Positions 7,513-16,753 of a stretch of 53,982 nucleotides of DNA are shown here, piece by piece. Position numbers and translations under genes: made by a program. Every line of letters begins with the position of its first letter. Position 1 is the stretch's first letter. The DNA is taken from contig NZ_JAUSLT010000057.1 in NCBI RefSeq assembly GCF_030646015.1, forward strand, positions 1-53,982, read 5' to 3'. The stretch comes from Bradyrhizobium sp. (GTDB taxonomy: Bacteria; Pseudomonadota; Alphaproteobacteria; Rhizobiales; Xanthobacteraceae). Below the pieces are notes generated by a model. That model worked only from the letters and a program-made list of their open reading frames with translations. It was not told where the DNA came from and did no database searches.

Positions 7513-9207
7513 CTAGTCGAACCACGGCCACTCCGCGGCACCGTCATGGGTGACCGCGCCGCCGGGGGCCTGGCCGACCAGACGGGCATACTTTGCCAGT
7601 GTTCCCGCGCGATGGCGCGGCGGACGCTGTTTCCAGGCCTGCCGCCGCGCCGCGAATTCGGTGTCGTCGATCACGAGATCCATGCGGCGCGCGGCGGCGT
7701 CGATCCGGATGAGGTCGCCTTCGCGCACCAGCGCCAGCGGGCCGCCGATAAAGGCTTCCGGCGAGACATAGCCGATGCACATGCCCCGCGTCGCGCCGGA
7801 AAAGCGGCCGTCGGTGATGAGGGCAACCTTCTCGCCCATGCCCTGCCCGTAGATCAGCGCGGTGACGCCGAGCATCTCGCGCATGCCGGGACCACCGACC
7901 GGGCCTTCGTTGCGGATCACCAAAACATCGCCCGCGGCGTATTTTCGGTTGCGGACGGCGTCGACGCAACCTTCCTCGTCCTCGAACACCCGCGCCGTGC
8001 CTTCGAACACCAGGTTCTTCAGGCCCGCCACCTTGATGACGGCGCCATCGGGGCAGAGATTGCCCTTGAGCACCGCGACACCGCCATCGGGCATGATCGG
8101 CGTGGCGGTGTTGAAGATGATCTCGCCATCGGGCGCGTTGGCCCCGCCATAGACTTCCGCGATGGTGCGGCCCGATATCGTGGGACAAGAGCCGTCGATG
8201 TGGCCGCTTTCGACCAGCGCGCGGATCACCACGGCGGTGCCGCCGATATCATAGACGTCCTTGGCGGTGTATTTGCCGCCGGGGCGCAGATTGCCGATCA
8301 GCGGCGTGCGCGAAAACACCTCGCCGACATCGTCCAGCGTGAAGGCGATGCCGGCCTCGTTGGCGAGCGCCGGCAGATGCAGCGCGGCGTTGGTCGATCC
8401 GCCGGTGGCGGCGACGATGGCGGCGCCGTTCTCCAGCGCCTTCCGCGTCACGATCTCGCGCGGCAACGGGCCGCCGCGCGCCAGCATCTGCATGACCAGC
8501 CGCCCGGCCTGGCGCGCGATCTGCGCGCGCTCGGCATAGACGCCCGGCACCATCGAGACATTGGGCATGGTCAGCCCCATCGCCTCCGACACCATCGCCA
8601 TGGTGTTGGCGGTGAACTGGCCTGCGCAGGCGCCGATGGTCGGCAGGCAACTCCGCTCGATGCCTTCCAGCGTATCCTTGTCGATCTCGCCGGTCATGAA
8701 GCCGCCGACCGCCTCGTAGGAATCCAGCACCGTCAGCGTCTTGCCGGCGAACCGCCCGGGCAGCGCGCTGCCGCCATAGATGAAGATCGACGGCACGTTG
8801 CAGCGGATCATGCCCATCATCACGCCGGGCAGCGTCTTGTCGCAGCCGCCGAATCCGATCAGCGCGTCATAGGCGAGGCCATGGACCACGGCCTCGATCG
8901 AATCGGCGATCAGCTCGCGGGACACCAGCGAGAACTTCATGCCCTCATGGTTCATGCTGATGCCGTCGGAAACCGAAATGGTGGTGAACTCGCGCGACGT
9001 GCCGCCGGCTTCCGCGATCCCGGCCTTGGCGGCATCGACCTGGAAATCGTGGGTCATGTTGCAGGGCGTCTGCTCGCCCTTCATGCTGACCACGCCGATC
9101 ATCGGTTTGGCGATATCAGCGTCGTCGAGCCCCATCGCGCGCATGAAGGCGCGGTGCGGCGCACGATCCAGCCCATCGGTCGTCACGCGGGAGCGCGGTT
9201 TTTTCAT
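7513..9207 (-). CDS. ilvD: Dihydroxy-acid dehydratase (IlvD/Edd family)
   Basis: Fe-S dehydratase of 564 residues, normal family length. IlvD converts 2,3-dihydroxy-isovalerate and -methylvalerate to the 2-keto acids in valine and isoleucine synthesis. Cluster-binding cysteines are present at 49 (EQTPCN), 122 (GFGGCDK) and 194 (IGACAGQF), and the C-terminal [21 protein letters not shown] loop is intact. Bradyrhizobia carry several IlvD/Edd paralogues, some acting on sugar acids. Its position next to transport and catabolic genes rather than other ilv genes makes a catabolic paralogue possible. The start has only a weak upstream signal (agagagaccacccc). Confidence 0.9.
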   Translation of the reverse strand: MKKPRSRVTTDGLDRAPHRAFMRAMGLDDADIAKPMIGVVSMKGEQTPCNMTHDFQVDAAKAGIAEAGGTSREFTTISVSDGISMNHEGMKFSLVSRELIADSIEAVVHGLAYDALIGFGGCDKTLPGVMMGMIRCNVPSIFIYGGSALPGRFAGKTLTVLDSYEAVGGFMTGEIDKDTLEGIERSCLPTIGACAGQFTANTMAMVSEAMGLTMPNVSMVPGVYAERAQIARQAGRLVMQMLARGGPLPREIVTRKALENGAAIVAATGGSTNAALHLPALANEAGIAFTLDDVGEVFSRTPLIGNLRPGGKYTAKDVYDIGGTAVVIRALVESGHIDGSCPTISGRTIAEVYGGANAPDGEIIFNTATPIMPDGGVAVLKGNLCPDGAVIKVAGLKNLVFEGTARVFEDEEGCVDAVRNRKYAAGDVLVIRNEGPVGGPGMREMLGVTALIYGQGMGEKVALITDGRFSGATRGMCIGYVSPEAFIGGPLALVREGDLIRIDAAARRMDLVIDDTEFAARRQAWKQRPPRHRAGTLAKYARLVGQAPGGAVTHDGAAEWPWFD

Positions 9208-9230
9208 GGGGTGGTCTCTCTAAGATGTCC

Positions 9231-9372
9231 TCTTCCCTTCTCCCCTTGTGGGAGAAGGTGGCGCGGACGCAGTCCGCGCCGGATGAGGGGTCTCTATCCG
9301 CGAATGCAGACCCCTCACCCGTCGCGATGCTTCCCATCGCGCCACCCTCTCCCACAAGGGGAGAGGGGAAGG
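9231..9372. repeat. Large mosaic intergenic palindrome
   Basis: Outer arms tcttcccttctccccttgtg (about 9231-9250) and cacaaggggagaggggaagg (9353-9372) are inverted copies. Inner arms are cgcggacgcagtccgcgcc and gatgaggggtct / agacccctcaccc. The whole could fold into one long cruciform or RNA hairpin between the binding-protein gene and ilvD. Confidence 0.8.
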
Positions 9373-9396
9373 AACTGCCCGTTGATAAAGATTGCC

Positions 9397-10383
9397 CTAC
9401 TGCAGTGGCGCGACGATGGTCGGGTGCTTGAACTGGGCGACGTCGAGCTTGGGCAGCATTCCGGTCTCGGCATAGATGTCGAGCATCTTCTGGATCGCCG
9501 GGAAGTTGGGGGCGGCGCCGGGATCGCGGCCGAAATCGTTGTCCTTGAGCAGATAGGTTTCCAAGACCGGGATCGGCGCCTTCAGCTGCTCGGAGACAAC
9601 CTTCAGCGTTTCCTCGCGATTGGCCAGCACCTTCTTCATGCCGGCGGTGATGTCGCGGACATAGGCCTTGACCGCTTCCGGATTCTTGTCGACGAAGTCG
9701 GCGCGGCATGCCTCCAGAATGTGCACGATGTTCGGCATCGCCTCGGACAGCGCAAACAGTTTTCGGGTGCCGCCCTTGGCCTCGGCGCGCGCCGCGAACG
9801 GCTGATTCATGTTGACGGCATCGACGCGGCCCTGGCGCAGCGCATCCTCGGACACCGCGAAGCCGACCTCGACCAGCTTGATGTCCTTGGCCGGATCGAC
9901 CCCGTTCTTTTTCAGCAGCATGTTGAACGGACCCTGGGTGCCGCCGCCGATCACCGAAATACCAATGGTCTTGCCCTTGAGATCGGCGATGATCTTGATC
10001 GGGGAATCGTCCTTGACCGCCCAATAGACCGAGAAGCCGCCGGGCTTTTCATAGACGTGCTGGGCCACGATGTAGGCCTTCAGGCCACCGCCGACCACGC
10101 CGTTCGACAGCGACAGCGGCGCCTGGGTGGCGCAGTCGAGCGCGCCGGCAGCCAATGCCTGCGTCATCGGCGCGGTGCCCTGGAATTGCGTCCATTCGAC
10201 ATTGTAGGTCTTGCCGAGATTGGGAAATTCCGCCGGCCGGCGCATCATGTAGTATTTTGACTCTTCGGCCGGGATGGTCCAGCCGACGCGGATGGTCGTT
10301 TGCGCCTGCGCGGCGCTGACACCGGCCAATACGGTAGCAACCGCGCCGGCCGCCAAGATCCATTTCGAAGATACACGCATCAT
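9397..10383 (-). CDS. NMT1/SsuA-type ABC substrate-binding protein
   Basis: Periplasmic binding protein of 328 residues with a clear signal peptide (WILAAGAVATVLAGVSAAQAQ). The mature part starts TTIRVGWTIPAEESKYYMMRR and has the NMT1/NitT-TauT features LDCATQAPLSLSNGV, DLKGKTIGISVIGGGTQ and DALRQGRVDAVNMNQPF. Two ATG codons in tandem begin the gene, with GGAG five bases before the first. No ATPase or permease is adjacent; the importer at 3831-6240 lacks a binding protein and is the natural partner by family, but this is inference. Substrate unknown. Confidence 0.85.
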   Translation of the reverse strand: MMRVSSKWILAAGAVATVLAGVSAAQAQTTIRVGWTIPAEESKYYMMRRPAEFPNLGKTYNVEWTQFQGTAPMTQALAAGALDCATQAPLSLSNGVVGGGLKAYIVAQHVYEKPGGFSVYWAVKDDSPIKIIADLKGKTIGISVIGGGTQGPFNMLLKKNGVDPAKDIKLVEVGFAVSEDALRQGRVDAVNMNQPFAARAEAKGGTRKLFALSEAMPNIVHILEACRADFVDKNPEAVKAYVRDITAGMKKVLANREETLKVVSEQLKAPIPVLETYLLKDNDFGRDPGAAPNFPAIQKMLDIYAETGMLPKLDVAQFKHPTIVAPLQ

Positions 10384-10572
10384 CCCCACTCCATTTTCCC
10401 TGACGCAGCCGCCACTGACTGCGCCAAGCCTTTCATGGTTCAAATGATCAGGCAAGCCGGCGAAAGCGGCAAGGAAAGCGGCCAGCGCTGCGCTTTGCCT
10501 GCACGGCGGGGATCTATGGTAGAGCGGCGGGCCGGGCAAAGCTTGTTGCGCGGGGAAGCAGGGAGAAACGGG

Positions 10573-11481
10573 ATGGCGAGCATGGGCGGCACGGACGGAC
10601 GGGAAAAGCTCGGCTATCTCGGGCTCGGCCTGATGGGAATTCCGATGACGCGGCGGCTGCTGAACGCGGGCCACGAGGTCACGGTCTGGAATCGGTCTCC
10701 CGGCAAAGCCGCCGGACTGGTCGAGGCCGGTGCAAAGCCTGCCGCCACGCCGCGCGAGGTCGCCGCGACCGCCGGCATCGTCTTCATGTGTCTCCTAGAT
10801 GCTTCCGCCGTGGAGCACGTGGTGTTCGGTCTCGACGGCCTGGCAAGCGCTGACGGCGCCGGCAAACTCGTGGTCGACTTCTCCTCGATCCATCCGGATG
10901 CGGCGCGCGCGATCGCGGCACGGCTGAAGCAAGCCAACGGCATGGGCTGGATCGACGCGCCGGTGTCCGGCGGCACTGGGGGAGCCGAGGAAGGCACGCT
11001 GGCGGTGATGGCCGGCGGCGATGCCGCCGATATCGCGCGGGTGCGGCCCTATGTGCTGGCGATGGCGCGCCGGCTGACGCATATGGGACCGACCGGCGCC
11101 GGCCAGACCACCAAGCTGTGCAACCAGATCATCTCCGGTTGCAGCATGGCCGTGCTGGCGGAGGCGACGCGGCTCGCCAGCAATGCCGGCATCGACGCTT
11201 CCAAATTGCCGGAAGCGCTGGCCGGCGGCTTTGCCGATTCGATTCCGCTGCAACTGTTCGTGCCGCGGATGGCGCAGGGCATTCACTCGCCGCCGCTCGG
11301 CCATATCGCCAGCATCCTGAAGGACCTCGATACCGTGGTCGAGGTGGCGCACGACACCTCGACTCCGGTGCCGATGACGGCACTGGCCGCGCAACTGTTC
11401 CGGATGGCGAAGGCCACGCGCGGCGCCGATGCCGATGCGCTGGAGATTTACAAGCTGTCGGAGAAGAGGAAGGATTCTTGA
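10573..11481 (+). CDS. Beta-hydroxyacid dehydrogenase (3-hydroxyisobutyrate dehydrogenase family)
   Basis: NAD(P)-dependent oxidoreductase of 302 residues. The Rossmann motif is LGYLGLGLMGIPMTRRLLNAG, the substrate motif is DAPVSGGTGGAEEGTL, and the catalytic Lys lies in GAGQTTKLCNQ; DLDTVVEVAHD and PVPMTALAAQLF complete the family pattern. Members include 3-hydroxyisobutyrate, tartronate-semialdehyde and 2-(hydroxymethyl)glutarate dehydrogenases. The last acts after enamidase in Eubacterium barkeri nicotinate breakdown, and an enamidase gene lies 1.2 kb away, so that role is attractive but not proven. Preceded by a good gggag ribosome-binding site. Confidence 0.85.
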   Translation: MASMGGTDGREKLGYLGLGLMGIPMTRRLLNAGHEVTVWNRSPGKAAGLVEAGAKPAATPREVAATAGIVFMCLLDASAVEHVVFGLDGLASADGAGKLVVDFSSIHPDAARAIAARLKQANGMGWIDAPVSGGTGGAEEGTLAVMAGGDAADIARVRPYVLAMARRLTHMGPTGAGQTTKLCNQIISGCSMAVLAEATRLASNAGIDASKLPEALAGGFADSIPLQLFVPRMAQGIHSPPLGHIASILKDLDTVVEVAHDTSTPVPMTALAAQLFRMAKATRGADADALEIYKLSEKRKDS

Positions 11482-11485
11482 GGCT

Positions 11486-11576
11486 CGTCATTGCGAGGAG
11501 CGCTTGCGACGAAGCAATCCAGCTTTCGTGAGACAGCAAAGAATGAATGGATTGCTTCGCTGCGCTCGCAATGACG
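11486..11576. repeat. Palindromic intergenic repeat
   Basis: Arms cgtcattgcgaggagcg and cgctcgcaatgacg enclose inverted inner arms gaagcaatccag and tggattgcttcg. The same sequence type is, by recall, scattered in hundreds of copies through Bradyrhizobium and Rhodopseudomonas genomes. Lies between convergent genes and could form a terminator-like hairpin for both. Confidence 0.85.
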
Positions 11577-11705
11577 GCTGATGGGCCCGAACAAAAATTG
11601 CGAAAACAACCCCATGCAAAGAATAGCTAGACTGGCGGCACTCGTCGCGACACAAGATATAGTACGCCGACCTCTCCCCGAAAGCAGTGCGAGGTCAGCG
11701 AGATC

Positions 11706-12479
11706 CTATCGCTCCGCGAACGCTTTCTCGACCACGAACTGGCCGGGCTCGCCGTGATTGCCTTCCGCAAAACCCCTGGCCGTCAGCAGCTCGCGGGTGT
11801 CGTGCACCAGCGCCGGGCTGCCGCAGATCATGATGCGGTCATGTGCGGACTCCAGCGCGGCGAGGCCGATATCGCTGAACAGTTTGCCTGAGGTGATCAG
11901 GTCGGTGATGCGGCCGCGGTTGCGGAACGGATCGCGCGTCACGGTCGGGTAATAGATCAGCTGGTTGCGGACGAGTTCGCCGATCAACTCATCCTTCGGC
12001 AGCTGTTCGGTGATCATCTCGCCATAGGCGAGTTCGGCGACGCGGCGGCAGCCGTGCAGCAGCACCACCTTCTCGAACCGCTCGTAGGTTTCGGGATCCT
12101 TGATCACGCTGAGGAATGGCGCGAGGCCCGTGCCGGTGCCGATCAGATAGAGATTGCGGCCGTCCTCGAGGTTGTCGATGACGAGCGTGCCGGTGGCCTT
12201 GCGGCTGACGATGATCTCGTCGCCCTGCTTCAGATGCTGAAGCCGCGAGGTCAGCGGCCCGTCCGGCACCTTGATCGAGAAGAATTCGAGCCGGTCCTCG
12301 TAATTGGCGCTGGCGACGCTGTAGGCGCGCAACAGCGGCTTCTCGCCGACCTTGAGCCCGATCATGGTGAACTCGCCGTTGCGGAAACGGAACGAGGGAT
12401 CGCGGGTGGTGGTGAAGGAGAACAGCGTATCGGTCCAGTGGTGGACGCTGAGGACGCTTTCCTGATTGAAGTTGCTCAT
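11706..12479 (-). CDS. fpr: Ferredoxin-NADP+ reductase
   Basis: Flavoenzyme of 257 residues passing electrons between NADPH and ferredoxin or flavodoxin. FAD motif PLLRAYSVASANYED, pyrophosphate region KVPDGPLTSRLQHL, NADP motif GTGTGLAPFLSVI, and the class-typical CGSPALVHDT and C-terminal FVVEKAFAER are all present. Bacterial (subclass I/IA) Fpr proteins have this length. It is divergent from the enamidase gene, and the shared intergenic region carries palindromes like those at the 6-hydroxynicotinate reductase promoter. Because that reductase is ferredoxin-dependent in Eubacterium barkeri, this Fpr may regenerate its donor. A general oxidative-stress role is the alternative. Confidence 0.93.
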   Translation of the reverse strand: MSNFNQESVLSVHHWTDTLFSFTTTRDPSFRFRNGEFTMIGLKVGEKPLLRAYSVASANYEDRLEFFSIKVPDGPLTSRLQHLKQGDEIIVSRKATGTLVIDNLEDGRNLYLIGTGTGLAPFLSVIKDPETYERFEKVVLLHGCRRVAELAYGEMITEQLPKDELIGELVRNQLIYYPTVTRDPFRNRGRITDLITSGKLFSDIGLAALESAHDRIMICGSPALVHDTRELLTARGFAEGNHGEPGQFVVEKAFAER

Positions 12480-12521
12480 CTTGCCGATCCCGCGCTGGAG
12501 GGCCGATTGTGCCGCTCAATT

Positions 12522-12554
12522 CATTTGTATACATTCATTTGTCTACGAATGAAT
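12522..12554. promoter_or_regulatory. Operator pair between fpr and enamidase
   Basis: Two adjacent dyads lie between the divergent genes: catttgtatacattc (12522-12536), centred on GTATAC, and a 22-bp near-perfect palindrome at 12533-12554 with arms ATTCATT and AATGAAT around tgtctacg. Both resemble gttcgtatacgaac (49025-49038) and gtttgtatgcaaac (49177-49190) between the reductase and nicA genes. The size and symmetry suit a MarR- or TetR-type dimer; the MarR gene at 40627-41082 is a candidate. Confidence 0.6.
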
Positions 12555-12637
12555 AATCCGGCTTGATCCCGACGTCAAGGCGCGGGCAAGATGGCCCCAG
12601 CGGCCCTGCGAAGGCATTGAACGAAAAGGAAAAACCC

Positions 12638-13834
12638 ATGGCTCACGACGCCCCCCAGGCCGCCGGCCCGACCAAACTGGTGATCCGCAATATCGGCCTG
12701 CTGCTCTCGGGCGCGCTGGAAAAGCCGATCCTGGATGCCGACACCATCGTCGCCGAGAACGGCAGGATCACCGCCATCGGCAAGGCCAAAGACGTCGACA
12801 CCGAGGGCGCCACCACCATCGTCGACGCCATGGGCACCACCGTCGCGCCGGGCCTGATCGACAGCCATGTGCATCCCGTCGCCGGCGACTGGACCCCGCG
12901 GCAAAACCAGATCGGCTGGATCGACAGCTTTCTGCATGGCGGCGTCACCACCATGATTTCCGCCGGCGAGGTCCACATGCCGGGCCGCCCGCGCGACGTG
13001 GTCGGCCTCAAGGCGATGGCGATTTTCGCGCAGCGCTCGTTCTGGACGCTGCGGCCCGGCGGCGTGAAGGTGCATGCCGGCGCGCCTGTCATCGAATGCG
13101 AGATGGTCGAGGAGGATTTCAAGGAGCTGGCCGCAGCGGGCGTCAAGCTATTGGGCGAAGTCGGGCTCGGCGGCGTCAAGGACGGCCCGACCGCGAAAAA
13201 GATGGTCGGCTGGGCGCGCAAATACGGCATCCAGAGCACCATCCACACCGGCGGCCCCTCGATCCCCGGCTCCGGCCTGATCGGCGCCGACGTGGTGCTG
13301 GAAGCCGACACCGACGTGATCGGCCATATCAATGGCGGCCACACCGCTTTGCCCGACGACGAGATCCGCTGCATCTGCGAGGGCTGCAAGCGCGGCCTCG
13401 AGCTGGTGCACAATGGCAACGAGCGCTCGGCGCTCTACACGTTGCGGATCGCGCGCGAGATGGGCGATCTCAACCGCGTCATCCTCGGCACCGATTCACC
13501 GGCCGGCTCCGGCGTGCAGCCGCTCGGCATTTTGCGCATGGTGTCGATGCTGTCGTCGCTCGGCGACGTGCCCGCCGAACTGGCGTTCTGCTTCGCCACC
13601 GGCAACACCGCGCGGATGCGCGCGCTCGATTGCGGCCTGATCGAAATCGGCCGATCCGCCGATTTCGTCATCATGGACAAGGCGCAGCATTCGCCGGGCA
13701 AGACCATCCTCGACAGCGTTCAGCTCGGCGACCTCCCCGGCATCGGCATGACCATCATCGACGGCATCGTCCGCACCACCCGCAGCCGCAACACGCCGCC
13801 GGCGACGAAGGTGCCGGAGATTGTAGGGCATTGA
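12638..13834 (+). CDS. ena: Enamidase (6-oxotetrahydronicotinate hydrolase)
   Basis: Metal-dependent amidohydrolase of 398 residues, strongly like enamidase of Eubacterium barkeri, which hydrolyses 1,4,5,6-tetrahydro-6-oxonicotinate to 2-formylglutarate and ammonia. Shared features recalled include VIRNIGLLLSG at the start, the stretch GGVTTMISAGEVHMPGRP, IHTGGPSIPGSG, HINGG and TRSRNTPPA near the end. Probable metal ligands are His77 and His79 (DSHVHP), Glu174 (GEVGLG), His203, His230 and Asp286 (GTDSP). An aagga sequence lies seven bases before the ATG. The reductase that would supply its substrate is 34 kb away at 47461-48918, but the promoters share operator-like palindromes. Confidence 0.88.
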   Translation: MAHDAPQAAGPTKLVIRNIGLLLSGALEKPILDADTIVAENGRITAIGKAKDVDTEGATTIVDAMGTTVAPGLIDSHVHPVAGDWTPRQNQIGWIDSFLHGGVTTMISAGEVHMPGRPRDVVGLKAMAIFAQRSFWTLRPGGVKVHAGAPVIECEMVEEDFKELAAAGVKLLGEVGLGGVKDGPTAKKMVGWARKYGIQSTIHTGGPSIPGSGLIGADVVLEADTDVIGHINGGHTALPDDEIRCICEGCKRGLELVHNGNERSALYTLRIAREMGDLNRVILGTDSPAGSGVQPLGILRMVSMLSSLGDVPAELAFCFATGNTARMRALDCGLIEIGRSADFVIMDKAQHSPGKTILDSVQLGDLPGIGMTIIDGIVRTTRSRNTPPATKVPEIVGH

Positions 13835-13852
13835 GCGGCGCGCCAGATCGGC

Positions 13853-13873
13853 TTTTGACCCAAAGGAGACATT
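13853..13873. repeat. Short intergenic repeat copy
   Basis: The motif ttttgacccaaaggagacat matches, inverted, aatgtccgctttgggtcaa at 32539-32557. It is a fragment of an intergenic repeat common in this group. Follows the enamidase stop by about 20 bases. Confidence 0.55.
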
Positions 13874-13997
13874 TCTCTTGCACTCGACCGTGTCCTGATC
13901 TGGCTCCGACCTCCTTTTTGCCTGTCAGCAAGACCGTTGTGATGCCGAGTTGAAGCGAGGGAATCCGCAAATTTCGTTGACAAGATTCTCAAGTGTT

Positions 13998-14125
13998 CAA
14001 AGTCCGGCTGATTTGCCGGGAGATCTCGCCACCGAATTCGTCATGCTCTTCAACCCCGAGACCGCGAAGGCTCTCGGCCTCACCTGCCGCCGACGTTGCT
14101 CGTTTGCGCCGGTCAGGTGATCGAC
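13998..14125 (+). pseudogene. Decayed C-terminal end of an ABC_sub_bind protein
   Basis: In one frame from 14001 the DNA reads SPADLPGDLATEF then VMLFNPETAKALGLT, and after a one-base shift LLVCAGQVID. The intact proteins at 18542, 19735 and 20949 end with [25 protein letters not shown] and [13 protein letters not shown], so this is clearly the same C-terminus. No upstream part or start codon remains. It lies directly before the histidine kinase gene, suggesting that a fourth binding-protein gene once stood ahead of the signalling operon. Confidence 0.82.
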
Positions 14126-14182
14126 AGAAATCCCGCAATGCAGCAAGAGACAAGCTGCGGGCTTCTTGCTAGCTTGGACGTA

Positions 14183-16753
14183 ATGAGCATTTCCGTGCAT
14201 CCCGCTCCAAGCCCGCCTTTGACCGCATCGCCGGCGCCGGCCGAGGCATCGCTCGGGGCAAAGCCCCGCAGCCGGCTGTTCATCAAATATGTCGCGCTAT
14301 TCGTCGCGGTGGTCGGCGTCGCGCTCTTGTCCAACGGTATTTTTGAGGTTTTCTTCTATTACCGCGAGCATAAGGCGTCGCTGATCCGCATTCAGCAGGA
14401 GCAGGCCGAGGCCGCGGCGGCAAAGATCAGTCAGTTCATCAGGGAGATCGAAAGCCAGCTCGGCTGGACTACCCAGTTGCCGTGGTCAACGGGCTCGATC
14501 GAGCAGCGCCGGTTCGATGCGTTGCGGCTGCTGCGGCAGGTGCCGGCCATCACCGAACTGGCGCAGGTCGATTCGAGTGGCAAGGAGCGCTTGAGGGTGT
14601 CCCGTCTCGCCATAGACGTCATGGACAGCAGGCTCGACCTCTCCGCTGATCCGAAATTCACCGATGCCGTCGCCCACAAGGTCTATTACGGGCCGGTGTA
14701 TTTCCGCCGGGAATCCGAGCCCTACATGACGCTATCACTGGCCGGCACCCGCAAGGACGCCGGCGTCAGCATCGCCGAGGTCAATCTCAAGCTGATCTGG
14801 GACATCGTGTCCCAGATAAAGGTCGGCGAGCGCGGTCAGGCCTATGTGGTCGGCGCGCAGGGACGCCTGATAGCGCATCCCGACATCAGCCTCGTACTGC
14901 GCAACACCGATATGTCGAAGCTGGCGCACGTCCAGGCTGCGCAGGCCAGGCGCAGCGACGACACGCCGGATGCGCTGCAAGGCTCCCTGAATATCCAGGG
15001 CCAGGAGGTGCTGACGGCCTCCGCGCCGATCGCGCCGCTCGGCTGGAGGATGTTCGTCGAGCTTCCGGTCAAGGAAGCCTATGCCTCGCTTTACCAGTCG
15101 CTGCAGCGGCTGGCGCTGGTGCTGCTGGCCGCCCTGGCGTTCGCCGTGCTGGCCGGAATGTTTCTCGCCGGTCGCATGGTCGGCCCGATCCAGGCGTTGC
15201 GCGCCGGCGCCGAGCGTTTCGGCGGCGGCGACTTCAACCAGCGCATCGCGATCAAGACCGGCGATGAACTCGAAGGCCTCGCTAACCAGTTCAACGACAT
15301 GGGCGCGCGGCTGCAGGAATCCTACGCCGACCTCGAGCAGAAGGTCGAACAGCGGACTGCAGAACTCAGTGAATCCCTTCAGCAACAGACCGCGACCGCG
15401 GAGGTGCTGAAGGTCATCAGCCGCTCCGCGTTCGATCTCCAGACCGTGCTCGACACTCTCGTCGAATCGGCGGCCCGCTTGTGCGACGCGGATGAAGGGA
15501 CGATCTTTCGTCCCGTGAATGACAGCTATCGATTGGCGGCCAGCTACGGACTTGGAGCCGACCAGAAAAATCACCTCGCGACATTCGCGACTGTGCCCGA
15601 GCGGGGAAGCGTGGTCGGACGTACCTTGCTGGAGGGCAAAACGATCCATGTTCCCGACGTCCATGCGGATCCGGAATACGCGCCATCGGCAACCCGCAGG
15701 AGTTCCAATGTGCGGACGATGCTCGGTGTGCCGCTGCTGCGCGACGGTGTGCCGATCGGTGTATTCGTATTGACCCGCCACATGGTCCGGCCGTTTAGTG
15801 CAAAGCAGATCGAGCTTGCGACCACATTTGCCGACCAGGCGCTGATTGCGATCGAAAACGTCAGGCTGTTCGAAGAAGTTCAGGAGCGCACCAGGGATCT
15901 CTCGCTCTCCCTCGATGAATTGCGCACCGCGCAGGATCGTCTCGTGCAGACCGAAAAGCTCGCCTCGCTTGGCCAGCTCACCGCCGGCATCGCGCATGAA
16001 ATCAAGAACCCGCTCAATTTCGTCAACAATTTCTCGGCGCTGTCGGCAGAACTCATTGATGAACTGAACGACGTTCTCAAACCTGCAGCGCTCGATGACA
16101 AGACACGCGAGGAGGTCGAGGAGCTCACGCATATGCTCAAGGGCAATCTGGAAAAGGTGGTCCAGCACGGCAAGCGCGCCGACTCTATCGTCAAGAACAT
16201 GCTATTGCATTCACGAGAAGGCTCTGGCGAGCATCGGCTCATGGATATCAATGCCATCCTCGAGGAGAGCCTGAATCTCGCCTATCACGGTGCACGCGCC
16301 GAGAAGTCCGGCTTCAACATCACCTTGCAACGGGATTTCGATTCTGCCGCCGGAATGATCGACCTGTATCCGCAGGAAATTACCCGAGTGTTCCTCAACC
16401 TGATCTCCAACGGCTTTTACGCCGCCACCAAGCGAAAGGAAGCCGGCAACGAGGCCTTCGAGCCGATGCTGAGCGCGACCACGAAGAACCTCGGCAACAA
16501 GGTGGAAATCCGGATCCGCGACAACGGTACCGGCATCCCGCTGGAGGTGAAGGAGAAGATGTTCAACCCCTTCTTCACCACCAAGCCGGCGGGCGAGGGT
16601 ACCGGACTTGGCCTGTCGATGAGCCACGACATCGTGGTGAAACAACATGGCGGCAAGATCGACGTGGTGACCGAGCCGGGCGCATTTACCGAATTCATCA
16701 TTACGCTGCCGCGGACTACGGTCGCACATGCGGATGCTGGAGGCCCCAATTGA
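14183..16753 (+). CDS. Membrane sensor histidine kinase (Cache-like, HAMP, GAF)
   Basis: A sensor kinase of 856 residues. A first membrane span lies at about 33-57, followed by a large periplasmic Cache-like region to about 305 (VNLKLIWDIVSQIKVGERGQAYVV, GWRMFVELP), a second span (LALVLLAALAFAVLAGMF), HAMP, a coiled coil (DLEQKVEQRTAELSESLQQQ), a GAF domain, then HisKA with phospho-acceptor His605 in AGIAHEIKNPLNF and an ATPase domain with NLISNGFYA, RDNGTGIP and GEGTGLGLS. The ATG at 14183 avoids the upstream pseudogene remnant. The stop overlaps the response-regulator start by two bases. Probably signals to the two regulators downstream. Confidence 0.88.
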   Translation: MSISVHPAPSPPLTASPAPAEASLGAKPRSRLFIKYVALFVAVVGVALLSNGIFEVFFYYREHKASLIRIQQEQAEAAAAKISQFIREIESQLGWTTQLPWSTGSIEQRRFDALRLLRQVPAITELAQVDSSGKERLRVSRLAIDVMDSRLDLSADPKFTDAVAHKVYYGPVYFRRESEPYMTLSLAGTRKDAGVSIAEVNLKLIWDIVSQIKVGERGQAYVVGAQGRLIAHPDISLVLRNTDMSKLAHVQAAQARRSDDTPDALQGSLNIQGQEVLTASAPIAPLGWRMFVELPVKEAYASLYQSLQRLALVLLAALAFAVLAGMFLAGRMVGPIQALRAGAERFGGGDFNQRIAIKTGDELEGLANQFNDMGARLQESYADLEQKVEQRTAELSESLQQQTATAEVLKVISRSAFDLQTVLDTLVESAARLCDADEGTIFRPVNDSYRLAASYGLGADQKNHLATFATVPERGSVVGRTLLEGKTIHVPDVHADPEYAPSATRRSSNVRTMLGVPLLRDGVPIGVFVLTRHMVRPFSAKQIELATTFADQALIAIENVRLFEEVQERTRDLSLSLDELRTAQDRLVQTEKLASLGQLTAGIAHEIKNPLNFVNNFSALSAELIDELNDVLKPAALDDKTREEVEELTHMLKGNLEKVVQHGKRADSIVKNMLLHSREGSGEHRLMDINAILEESLNLAYHGARAEKSGFNITLQRDFDSAAGMIDLYPQEITRVFLNLISNGFYAATKRKEAGNEAFEPMLSATTKNLGNKVEIRIRDNGTGIPLEVKEKMFNPFFTTKPAGEGTGLGLSMSHDIVVKQHGGKIDVVTEPGAFTEFIITLPRTTVAHADAGGPN

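Noticed and set aside
9231..9372. Possible CRISPR-like repeat
   Set aside because: The repeats are inverted, not direct, without unique spacers, and match mosaic intergenic palindromes seen elsewhere in the window.
7546..10260. A 904-codon plus-strand open frame across ilvD and the binding-protein gene
   Set aside because: It is antisense to two well-supported genes, is His/Arg/Asp-rich in the manner of reverse-strand high-GC translations and has no family features.
14735..16168. A 477-codon minus-strand open frame opposite the histidine kinase
   Set aside because: The kinase on the plus strand has full domain motifs; the opposite frame is a codon-bias artefact.
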